DNA of 5,967 nucleotides. Source: Clostridiales bacterium (GTDB lineage: Bacteria; Bacillota_A; Clostridia; Lachnospirales; Lachnospiraceae). The notes under the pieces were generated by a model. The model was given only the letters and a program-made list of their open reading frames with translations. It was not told the DNA's origin and ran no database searches. The stretch's first letter is position 1. Each line of letters starts with the position of its first letter. A program made the position numbers and the translations under genes. Below are positions 1-5,314 of this stretch, one piece after another. The stretch covers positions 1 through 5,967 of the forward strand of contig JASKJZ010000169.1 in assembly GCA_030154385.1 (NCBI GenBank), read 5' to 3'.

Positions 1-100
1 ACCGTTTCGCTATTTAAAAGTCAATGTACAAAGTAGATAAAAAATACAAAGAAAATAGGGAAAAAAGTAGATTTTACCATGGAATAGAAAGGAAAAATGC
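1..100. other. AT-rich leader upstream of mtaB; no assignable gene
   Basis: Two forward frames are open from the window edge but close almost at once, with stops at 34-36 and 38-40. One could be the last dozen codons of an upstream gene, but the fragment is too short to identify. The rest is A-rich. I see no convincing sigma-A promoter pair and no GC-rich terminator hairpin. The only clear signal is the mtaB ribosome binding site, AGAAAGGA at 86-93, seven bases before the ATG at 101. Confidence 0.5.
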
Positions 101-1489
101 ATGAAATTAGTTGCATTTCTAACCTTGGGCTGCAAGGTTAATTTTTATGAGACAAGCGGGATGGAAAAACTGTTTTTGGATGCAGGTTATGAGGTGACGG
201 ATTTCTCGCAGCGGGCGGATGTCTATGTAATCAACACCTGTACGGTTACAAATATGGCAGACCGAAAATCCAGACAGATGATTCACCGTGCGAAAAAAAT
301 GAATCCAGAGGCTATTGTCGTAGCCGTAGGCTGTTATGTGCAGGCCGCTAAGGATGAGGTAGAGAAGGATGAGGCAATTGATCTTGTTCTTGGAAACAAC
401 CAAAAAGCAAAGATAGTAGAGTTCGTAGAGGCTTATTTGTCCGACACTGGCAGGGAGCCAGTGATTGTCGACATGAAGGAATACACAGAATTTGAAGAGC
501 TTGCCATTGACCATATCAAGGAAAAAACAAGGGCCTATATTAAAATTCAGGATGGCTGTAACCAGTTTTGCTCGTATTGCATCATACCATATGTAAGAGG
601 ACGTATACGAAGCCGAAATGAAGCGGAGATTCTAAAAGAAGTTACGCTTTTATCGGAGAGAGGATATCAAGAGGTAGTTCTTACGGGAATCCATCTGTCC
701 TCATACGGGGTTGATTTGGAAGGAATTCAGGACTTTCTGGTGAAAAAGGGAGAACCTTTACTTGCGATAATTGAAAAAATCAGTAAAATCGAAGGTATCG
801 AAAGAATTCGCCTAGGATCATTGGAGCCTAGAATTATTACAGAAGAATTTGTACAAAAGCTAAGGAAAATAGAAAAAGTGTGCCCGCATTTTCATTTATC
901 CATGCAAAGTGGCTGTGATGAAACGCTAAAGCGGATGAATCGCCGCTATACTGCCGAAGAATATTTTGAAAAATGTAGTATATTGCGCCGCTATTATGAT
1001 TTCCCCGCGATAACGACAGATGTCATTGTGGGATTTCCCTCGGAGACGGATGATGAGTTTAATCAGACCAAAGCCTTTGTTGAGCGTGTTGCATTTGCGG
1101 ATCTTCATGTGTTTAAATATTCTGTCCGAAAGGGAACAAGAGCAGCTAATATGGAACATCCGGTGCCAGAGCAGATAAAGACAGCTCGCAGCGAAGTTTT
1201 GCTGGCCGCTCAAAAGAGTGCCCAAAAAGCCTACCAAAGCCAATTTATCGGAGCTTTGCAACTAGTTCTGATAGAAGAGAAAATTGATCTTATTGATGTG
1301 AATACACAAGAAAAACAAGCATATTGGGTAGGACATACCAAGCGTTATGTAAAGGTTGCGATTCCTTGCGTATCGGAGCATGAGGATTTAAGTAATCACA
1401 TGGTACAAGTACAAATTAAAGAAAGGCATCCAGAGGGAATATTAGTTGGAACTCCTTGTGAAACATCTCGTTCTTTGATTATCAAATAA
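101..1489 (+). CDS. mtaB: tRNA (t6A37-C2) methylthiotransferase MtaB
   Basis: A radical-SAM methylthiotransferase that converts t6A to ms2t6A at position 37 of ANN-decoding tRNAs (tRNA-Lys in Bacillus), supporting decoding accuracy in the cytoplasm. Three domains are visible. The N-terminal MTTase domain (about 1-130) carries the auxiliary cluster cysteines C11 (LGCKVN), C47 (NTCTVTN) and C78 (VGCYV). The radical-SAM domain (about 140-370) has the CxxxCxxC motif C153/C157/C160 in DGCNQFCSYC, followed by IIPYVRGRIRSR. A C-terminal TRAM-like domain (about 380-455) includes YWVGHTKRYVKV. The length of 462 aa is about normal for MtaB, which is longer than some MiaB/RimO relatives. The LGCKVN start and the IIPYVRGR segment favour MtaB over MiaB or RimO. 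The ATG has an SD (AGAAAGGA) seven bases upstream. All six cluster cysteines are present, so it should be active. It is followed by an 88 bp gap before ireB. Confidence 0.95.
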   Translation: MKLVAFLTLGCKVNFYETSGMEKLFLDAGYEVTDFSQRADVYVINTCTVTNMADRKSRQMIHRAKKMNPEAIVVAVGCYVQAAKDEVEKDEAIDLVLGNNQKAKIVEFVEAYLSDTGREPVIVDMKEYTEFEELAIDHIKEKTRAYIKIQDGCNQFCSYCIIPYVRGRIRSRNEAEILKEVTLLSERGYQEVVLTGIHLSSYGVDLEGIQDFLVKKGEPLLAIIEKISKIEGIERIRLGSLEPRIITEEFVQKLRKIEKVCPHFHLSMQSGCDETLKRMNRRYTAEEYFEKCSILRRYYDFPAITTDVIVGFPSETDDEFNQTKAFVERVAFADLHVFKYSVRKGTRAANMEHPVPEQIKTARSEVLLAAQKSAQKAYQSQFIGALQLVLIEEKIDLIDVNTQEKQAYWVGHTKRYVKVAIPCVSEHEDLSNHMVQVQIKERHPEGILVGTPCETSRSLIIK

Positions 1490-1577
1490 CGGATGGTACT
1501 TGTATTTTTTTGGGAAATATATTAAACTTAGAACAAGTGATAGATTCGTCATCAGAAGGTAGGAAGGATGTGATTCC
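1490..1577. other. mtaB-ireB intergenic spacer with T-run and weak inverted repeat
   Basis: This is the longest spacer in the window. It contains a run of seven T (1505-1511) and a 6-bp inverted repeat, ACTTGT at 1498-1503 with ACAAGT at 1533-1538, with a 29-base loop. No GC-rich hairpin precedes the T-run, so a standard intrinsic terminator is not supported. TTGTAT (1500-1505) and TATATT (1518-1523) look like promoter hexamers but lie only 12 bp apart, too close for sigma-A. The ireB ribosome binding site AGGAAGG sits at 1561-1567. An ireB promoter here is possible but not demonstrated. Confidence 0.3.
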
Positions 1578-1838
1578 ATGCAGGAAATAAATAATACACA
1601 ATACTTTAAAGTACAGAAGGAACAAGAAATTGAAGTAAAGGACATCATAGCATCTGTATATCAGGCTTTGACAGAAAAAGGCTACAATCCTGTCAATCAG
1701 ATTGTGGGTTATGTTATGTCCGGTGATCCTACTTATATTACAAGCCATAAGGGCGCCAGAAGCCTAATTATGAAAGCAGAACGTGATGAAATTATTGAAG
1801 AATTGTTAGAAGATTACATCAATCGAAATTTAAAATAA
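1578..1838 (+). CDS. ireB: IreB family regulatory phosphoprotein (UPF0297/YrzL)
   Basis: A small cytoplasmic protein of 86 aa, the normal family size. The family hallmark is clear: [14 protein letters not shown] near residues 10-23, then the highly conserved [19 protein letters not shown] block (about 33-51), [12 protein letters not shown], and [14 protein letters not shown] at the C-terminus. In Enterococcus faecalis IreB is phosphorylated on N-terminal threonine by the PASTA kinase IreK, dephosphorylated by IreP, and modulates cell-wall synthesis and cephalosporin resistance. Here the N-terminal tail has one threonine, T7, the obvious candidate site (inference). The ATG has AGGAAGG ten bases upstream, a slightly long but acceptable spacing, and no in-frame upstream start fits better. 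It is followed 20 bp later by ruvX, the usual Firmicutes neighbour. No kinase or phosphatase gene is in the window. Confidence 0.93.
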   Translation: MQEINNTQYFKVQKEQEIEVKDIIASVYQALTEKGYNPVNQIVGYVMSGDPTYITSHKGARSLIMKAERDEIIEELLEDYINRNLK

Positions 1839-1846
1839 AGGATGTT

Positions 1847-1851
1847 AGGAG
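1847..1851 (+). promoter_or_regulatory. Ribosome binding site fixing the TTG start of ruvX
   Basis: AGGAG lies seven bases before TTG at 1859. The next ATG, at 1868, would be 16 bases away and would remove the first residues of the conserved beta strand that leads into the catalytic Asp, so the TTG start is preferred. Confidence 0.8.
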
Positions 1852-1858
1852 TTTACTA

Positions 1859-2284
1859 TTGAGAATTATGGGTTTGGACTACGGATCGGTTACAATGGGA
1901 GTCGCAATTAGTGATCCATTAAAGATGACTGCACAAGGGATTGAAGTGATTCGTAGAAAAGAAGAAAATAAAATGCGCCAAACGCTTCGAAGAATTGAGG
2001 AATTGATTGCGCAATATGAAATAGAAACCATCGTGCTTGGATATCCTAAAAACATGAATAATACCATAGGTGACCGTGCAAAAAAATCGGAAGAATTAAA
2101 GGAAGTATTAGAGAGAAGATGTAATCTACCAGTTATTTTATGGGATGAGAGGCTGACGACGGTATCGGCTCATCAGGCCATGATAGAGGGTGGCGTTCGT
2201 CGTGAGAAAAGGGAACAGGTCGTAGATCAGGTAGCGGCGACGTTTATTTTGCAAAATTATTTAGATTCCCTCGCAATGAAATAA
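1859..2284 (+). CDS. ruvX: Holliday junction resolvase-like RuvX/YqgF (pre-16S rRNA nuclease family)
   Basis: An RNase H-fold protein of 141 aa, normal for the family. In E. coli YqgF is tied to 16S rRNA 5'-end maturation; other members have Holliday-junction or nucleic-acid processing activity, so the exact substrate here is not decided by sequence. The three expected acidic active-site residues are visible: D7 in [16 protein letters not shown]97 in LWDERLTT, and D123 in [16 protein letters not shown]. The central GYPKNMNNT and GDRA segment (about 61-74) matches the family's GxPxxM block, and a basic RREKRE stretch precedes the last Asp. Translation starts at TTG. The gene sits 20 bp after ireB and 35 bp before the DUF1292 gene, a conserved trio in Firmicutes, so co-transcription is very likely. 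Confidence 0.94.
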   Translation: MRIMGLDYGSVTMGVAISDPLKMTAQGIEVIRRKEENKMRQTLRRIEELIAQYEIETIVLGYPKNMNNTIGDRAKKSEELKEVLERRCNLPVILWDERLTTVSAHQAMIEGGVRREKREQVVDQVAATFILQNYLDSLAMK

Positions 2285-2291
2285 GGAATGC

Positions 2292-2311
2292 GGGTATATA
2301 GACCCAGGAGG
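2292..2311 (+). promoter_or_regulatory. Consensus RBS with small flanking hairpin before the DUF1292 gene
   Basis: A perfect AGGAGG (2306-2311) lies eight bases before the ATG at 2320. Directly upstream is a short inverted repeat, GGGT (2292-2295) and ACCC (2302-2305) with a six-base loop. The hairpin ends exactly where the SD begins, so it would leave the SD exposed. The RBS is certain; a role for the 4-bp hairpin is speculative. Confidence 0.6.
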
Positions 2312-2319
2312 ACAATAAA

Positions 2320-2583
2320 ATGGAAGAGAACCAGATTATTTTTACAACAGAAGATGGCGAAGAAATCGCTTTTTATATCTTAGAGGAAACAACGATTGCA
2401 GGGGTTAACTATCTACTGGTAGCAGATTCTGTCGAAGAAGAAGCTGAGGCGTTAATTTTAAAAGAACAAGCAGGAAGTACCGAAGAAGAGACCATATATG
2501 ATGTGGTTGAAGATGAAGAGGAATTGAAGGCGATTTCAAAGGTTTTTGAAGAGCTTTTAGATGATATAGATATAACAATGTAA
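2320..2583 (+). CDS. DUF1292 family protein (YrzB-like)
   Basis: A small acidic protein of 87 aa, typical size for DUF1292. The start, with ITTEDGEE-like sequence (FTTEDGEEIAFYILEE, residues 8-23), then NYLLVAD and the acidic C-terminal half ending in FEELLDDID, match the YrzB group. By direct count it has about 28 Asp/Glu against only 3 Lys and no Arg, His, Cys, Pro or Trp. There is no signal peptide or membrane segment, so it should be cytoplasmic. The function of the family is unknown. Its fixed position after ireB and ruvX in many Firmicutes suggests a linked role, but the sequence does not reveal it. The ATG is supported by a perfect AGGAGG at ideal distance. A 65 bp gap separates it from the Fur gene. 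Confidence 0.88.
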   Translation: MEENQIIFTTEDGEEIAFYILEETTIAGVNYLLVADSVEEEAEALILKEQAGSTEEETIYDVVEDEEELKAISKVFEELLDDIDITM

Positions 2584-2636
2584 CAATATGGAATAAATGT
2601 GCGACTTATTTCAGGTTTATCAAACGATACAAGATT

Positions 2637-2643
2637 AGGGTGA
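2637..2643 (+). promoter_or_regulatory. Ribosome binding site selecting the ATG at 2649 for the Fur gene
   Basis: AGGGTGA, close to the AGGTGA end of the SD consensus, lies five bases before ATG at 2649. An in-frame GTG at 2640 overlaps this same motif and has no SD of its own, so the ATG is preferred and the protein is three residues shorter than the longest possible frame. Confidence 0.6.
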
Positions 2644-2648
2644 AGGGT

Positions 2649-3110
2649 ATGACGGAAAACCAGAGTGATTTGATACAGATTTTAAAAGAGAGAGGCCTTA
2701 AGGTAACCAGTCAAAGAATTGCAGTGTTACAGATTTTTTATGAGCATAAAGGCGCTCATCTTTCTGTTGAAGAAATTTATGAAATGGTAAAAAAAGAAAG
2801 CCCGGAGATAGGGCTTGCAACCGTATATCGTACCGTTCAGCTGTTATCAGAATTAGAGATAATCGATAAAGTAAACTTAGATGAAGGATATGTTCGATAT
2901 GAGATTGGGATGCTTGGGGGAGAAAAATCTCACCATCATCACCATTTGATTTGCCTTAGGTGCGGAGGTGTTTTTGCTTTTGAAGAGGACGGAATGGATT
3001 CTTTAGAAGAACACATCTACCATACCCAGGGCTTCCTTGTAATAGATCATGAGGTGAAATTATTCGGCTACTGCTTGCAGTGCCAGAAAAAGAAGGATGA
3101 GACCGTATAA
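2649..3110 (+). CDS. Fur family transcriptional regulator (metal-responsive repressor)
   Basis: A 153-aa dimeric DNA-binding regulator of the Fur/Zur/PerR superfamily. Residues about 1-80 form the winged helix: LKERGLKVTSQRIAVL, then the recognition helix region GLATVYRTVQLLSEL. The C-terminal half is the metal-binding dimerisation domain: RYEIG, then HHHHH (95-99), LICLRCG with C102/C105, a conserved H in VIDHEVKLFGYC, and C142/C145. The two CxxC pairs form the structural zinc site usual in this family. The Glu in RYE, where PerR normally has Asp, argues against PerR; Fur versus Zur cannot be settled. The position matching the acidic ligand after CGKVI in Fur (CGGVFAF here) is Ala, which is odd. 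It lies 62 bp before rnj in the same direction. GTG at 2640 is a rejected alternative start. Confidence 0.9.
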   Translation: MTENQSDLIQILKERGLKVTSQRIAVLQIFYEHKGAHLSVEEIYEMVKKESPEIGLATVYRTVQLLSELEIIDKVNLDEGYVRYEIGMLGGEKSHHHHHLICLRCGGVFAFEEDGMDSLEEHIYHTQGFLVIDHEVKLFGYCLQCQKKKDETV

Positions 3111-3111
3111 T
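3106..3111 (+). promoter_or_regulatory. Possible -10 element of an rnj promoter
   Basis: A perfect TATAAT overlaps the stop codon of the Fur gene, 61 bases before the RNase J start. There is no good -35: at about 17 bp upstream the sequence is a poor match, and TTGCAG (3075-3080) is 25 bp away. A promoter here would give a leader of roughly 55 bases. In AT-rich DNA a lone hexamer can arise by chance. Confidence 0.25.
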
Positions 3112-3143
3112 TGAATAAAGTGAAATGATTCGCGCACTGAAAT

Positions 3144-3165
3144 CCATGTAAAAAATATGGAGGTG
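3144..3165 (+). promoter_or_regulatory. RNase J leader hairpin abutting the consensus RBS
   Basis: GGAGGTG (3159-3165) is a near-perfect SD seven bases before the TTG at 3173 and fixes that start. Just upstream, CCATGT (3144-3149) can pair with ATATGG (3155-3160) over a five-A loop, giving six pairs including one G-U. The last two bases of the hairpin are the first GG of the SD. The RBS is clear; a regulatory role of the hairpin is inference. Confidence 0.55.
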
Positions 3166-3172
3166 CAATTAT

Positions 3173-4846
3173 TTGAAGAAAGCAAAAGAAATGACAGAAG
3201 CAGGGGTAAAAATTATTCCCCTAGGAGGACTTGAACAAATCGGAATGAATATTACGGCATTCCAATATGGGGATAGCATAATCGTAGTGGATTGTGGACT
3301 ATCCTTCCCAGAGGATGAAATGTTAGGAATTGATTTAGTAATTCCGGATGTTACCTTCTTAAAGGACAATATGGACAAGGTGAAGGGCTTTGTCATTACA
3401 CATGGACATGAAGATCACATTGGTAGTCTTCCTTATGTGATGAAGGATATCAATGTACCAATTTATGCAACACGCCTTACAATGGGTATTATTGAAAATA
3501 AATTCAAAGAGCATGATTTATTAAAAAAGACGAAACGAAAAGTAATTAAATATGGACAATCCATTAACTTAGGAGAGTTTCGGATTGAATTTATTCGTAC
3601 CAATCACAGTATTGCAGATGCAGCAGCACTTGCAATCTATTCACCAGCGGGTATCATCGTGCATACGGGTGACTTTAAAATTGACTATACCCCTGTTTAT
3701 GGAGAAACCATTGATTTACAGCGATTTGCAGAGCTTGGGAAAAAGGGAGTACTGGCACTGATGTGCGACAGTACCAATGTTATGAAGCCAGGCTTTACAA
3801 TGTCAGAGCGTACAGTTGGTAAGACCTTTGATAATATATTTGCGGAAAACAGTAAAAATCGTATTATTGTTGCAACCTTTGCATCCAATGTAGACCGCGT
3901 GCAGCAGATTATTAATTCAGCAGAAAAATTTGGCCGAAAGGTCGTGGTGGAAGGCCGCAGTATGATTAATATTATTGGAACTGCGACCGAGCTTGGCTAT
4001 ATCACAGCAAAAGAAAATACCTTGATTGAAATTGAGCAGATGAAAAACTACAAGGACAATCAATTGGTGATTATTACAACAGGAAGTCAAGGAGAGGCAA
4101 TGGCAGCACTATCTAGAATTGCAGCTTCTATACACCGAAAGATTTCCATCAAACCGGGTGATACGGTGATTTTTAGTTCTACTCCAATCCCGGGCAACGA
4201 AAAGTCCGTATCAAAGGTAATCAATGAATTATCGATGAAGGGCGCAAAGGTAATTTTTCAGGATACCCATGTATCGGGGCATGCTTGCCAAGAAGAAATC
4301 AAGCTGATTTATGCGCTGACAAAACCGAAATATGCAGTACCGATTCATGGAGAATACCGATTTTTAAAGGCGCATGCTGAGTTGGCAGAAGGTATTGGCA
4401 TGAAAAAGGACAATATTTTCATTCTGTCCTCTGGCGATGTGCTAGAGCTAAATAAAGAAAGTGCAAAAGTAGTGGGTAAGGTTCCTGCGAGAGGAATTTT
4501 AGTAGATGGTCTTGGTGTTGGAGATGTTGGAAACATTGTTTTAAGAGATCGTCAGCATCTGTCAGAAAATGGACTCATCATTGTAGTCGTTACACTGGAA
4601 AAATACAGCAATCAGGTAATATCTGGACCAGATTTGGTTTCCAGAGGCTTTGTATATGTCAGAGAGTCTGAAAACCTTATGGATGAGGCAAGGGTTGTTG
4701 TAAATGATGCATTAAATAAATGTTTTGATCGCAATATTACCGACTGGGGCAAGATTAAAAATGAAGTAAAGGATTCGCTTAGTGATTTTATCTGGAAAAA
4801 GACAAAACGAAATCCAATGATACTTCCGATTATTATGGAAATCTAA
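3173..4846 (+). CDS. rnjA: Ribonuclease J
   Basis: A cytoplasmic metallo-beta-lactamase/beta-CASP ribonuclease that in Firmicutes has 5'-3' exonuclease and endonuclease activity in mRNA decay and rRNA maturation. At 557 aa it has full family length. The beta-lactamase core has HGHEDHIG with zinc ligands H77, H79, D81, H82, then H145 (TNHS) and D167 (HTGDFK). The beta-CASP insert runs from CDSTN (198-202) through ATFASNVDRVQQ, GRSM, SSTPIPGNE and VSGHACQEE, and H392 in IHGEYRFL closes the active site. GILVDGLGVGDVGN marks the C-terminal domain, which ends in the usual RNPMILPIIMEI. All catalytic residues are present. The TTG start has GGAGGTG at ideal distance; the next ATG (residue 7) is too far from it. 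Whether it is J1- or J2-like is not certain, as many Clostridia have only one; the symbol is by analogy. Confidence 0.95.
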   Translation: MKKAKEMTEAGVKIIPLGGLEQIGMNITAFQYGDSIIVVDCGLSFPEDEMLGIDLVIPDVTFLKDNMDKVKGFVITHGHEDHIGSLPYVMKDINVPIYATRLTMGIIENKFKEHDLLKKTKRKVIKYGQSINLGEFRIEFIRTNHSIADAAALAIYSPAGIIVHTGDFKIDYTPVYGETIDLQRFAELGKKGVLALMCDSTNVMKPGFTMSERTVGKTFDNIFAENSKNRIIVATFASNVDRVQQIINSAEKFGRKVVVEGRSMINIIGTATELGYITAKENTLIEIEQMKNYKDNQLVIITTGSQGEAMAALSRIAASIHRKISIKPGDTVIFSSTPIPGNEKSVSKVINELSMKGAKVIFQDTHVSGHACQEEIKLIYALTKPKYAVPIHGEYRFLKAHAELAEGIGMKKDNIFILSSGDVLELNKESAKVVGKVPARGILVDGLGVGDVGNIVLRDRQHLSENGLIIVVVTLEKYSNQVISGPDLVSRGFVYVRESENLMDEARVVVNDALNKCFDRNITDWGKIKNEVKDSLSDFIWKKTKRNPMILPIIMEI

Positions 4847-4885
4847 TCGGTTTGTATTTGTAACAGCGAAGGAAAAGGAGAACGT

Positions 4886-5293
4886 ATGGCAGCTATTTCA
4901 AACCGCACAAGACAGATTCTTCATGCAATAAAGATATTTATCCAAACTATCTTTAATGTGTTGATGTATATTTTAATCATTCTGATTTTGATTAGGCTTG
5001 CGACTGCTGCCTATGACTTTTCGTATCAAATTTTTGGAAGTGTTTCGGTGGAACAGGCACCAGGCGTTGATATGCCAATCGAAATTGAAAAAGGCGAGGG
5101 CACCATGGCGTTAGCACAGGATTTAGAAGATAAAGGTTTGATAGCGGATAAGTATACCTTTTATGTAAGAGCAAAATTATCCACTGGATCTAGAAAACCA
5201 ATTTATCCAGGTAGCTATAAATTAAATACCTCCATGACCTATGAAGAAATGATAGAGGTGATTACCAATCAGACTGCCGAGCAAACAAAATGA
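4886..5293 (+). CDS. Short membrane-anchored MltG/YceG-like protein lacking the catalytic domain
   Basis: A 135-aa protein with a basic N-terminus, one hydrophobic transmembrane segment (about 22-41, rich in I and L) and an extracellular part resembling the N-terminal LysM-like domain of the YceG/MltG family. The match is in IEIEKGEGTMALAQDLEDKGLI (about 65-86), then YTFYVRAKL, PGSYKLNTSMTYEEMIEVITN (about 108-128). MltG is an endolytic murein transglycosylase of about 330-380 aa; here the protein stops before the catalytic region with its essential Glu, so it should not cleave glycan alone. It lies between rnj and trmR, where B. subtilis has full-length yrrL (mltG), which supports descent from MltG. 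The SD AAGGAG is five bases before the ATG. The stop is 21 bp before trmR, leaving no room for a frameshifted remainder. A role as a peptidoglycan-binding or scaffold protein is inference. Confidence 0.75.
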   Translation: MAAISNRTRQILHAIKIFIQTIFNVLMYILIILILIRLATAAYDFSYQIFGSVSVEQAPGVDMPIEIEKGEGTMALAQDLEDKGLIADKYTFYVRAKLSTGSRKPIYPGSYKLNTSMTYEEMIEVITNQTAEQTK

Positions 5294-5305
5294 AGTCGTT
5301 TGAAT

Positions 5306-5311
5306 AGGAGA
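5306..5311 (+). promoter_or_regulatory. Ribosome binding site selecting the ATG at 5315 for trmR
   Basis: AGGAGA lies three to four bases before ATG at 5315, a short but usable spacing. A longer in-frame start, TTG at 5300, has no SD upstream and would contain this SD inside its coding sequence. Family members commonly begin with MI-type sequence just before the first helix, which also fits 5315. Confidence 0.65.
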
Positions 5312-5314
5312 CTT

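Noticed and set aside
1..40. C-terminal tail of an upstream gene
   Set aside because: Two frames are open for about 12 codons from the edge, but neither gives a recognisable family ending, so no gene is called.
119..514. Antisense open frame of 131 codons within mtaB, and similar antisense frames at 926-1261, 1482-1748, 3169-3396 and 5378-5638
   Set aside because: They lie opposite well-identified genes or their flanks, show no recognisable family, have cysteine- or serine-rich low-quality composition, and are explained as shadows of the coding strand.
810..831. Direct repeat GCCTAG with a CTAGG/CCTAG dyad in mtaB
   Set aside because: It is only six bases, has a ten-base loop, and falls in the conserved LGSLEPRI coding segment; likely chance.
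1474..1511. Possible intrinsic terminator after mtaB (TTTGA/TCAAA hairpin and seven-T run)
   Set aside because: The hairpin has only five A/T-rich base pairs, overlaps the mtaB stop codon and lies about 18 bases before the T-run, so it lacks the GC-rich stem directly followed by T that defines an intrinsic terminator.
2640..2648. GTG start for the Fur gene, adding three residues
   Set aside because: The GTG overlaps the SD-like AGGGTGA and has no ribosome binding site of its own; ATG at 2649 has suitable spacing.
2931..2945. Five-histidine run in the Fur-family protein as an artificial tag
   Set aside because: It lies inside the normal HHHHHLIC motif of natural Fur proteins, not at a terminus.
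5300..5314. TTG start for trmR, adding five residues
   Set aside because: No SD precedes it, and the added residues are encoded by the SD (AGGAGA) of the ATG at 5315.
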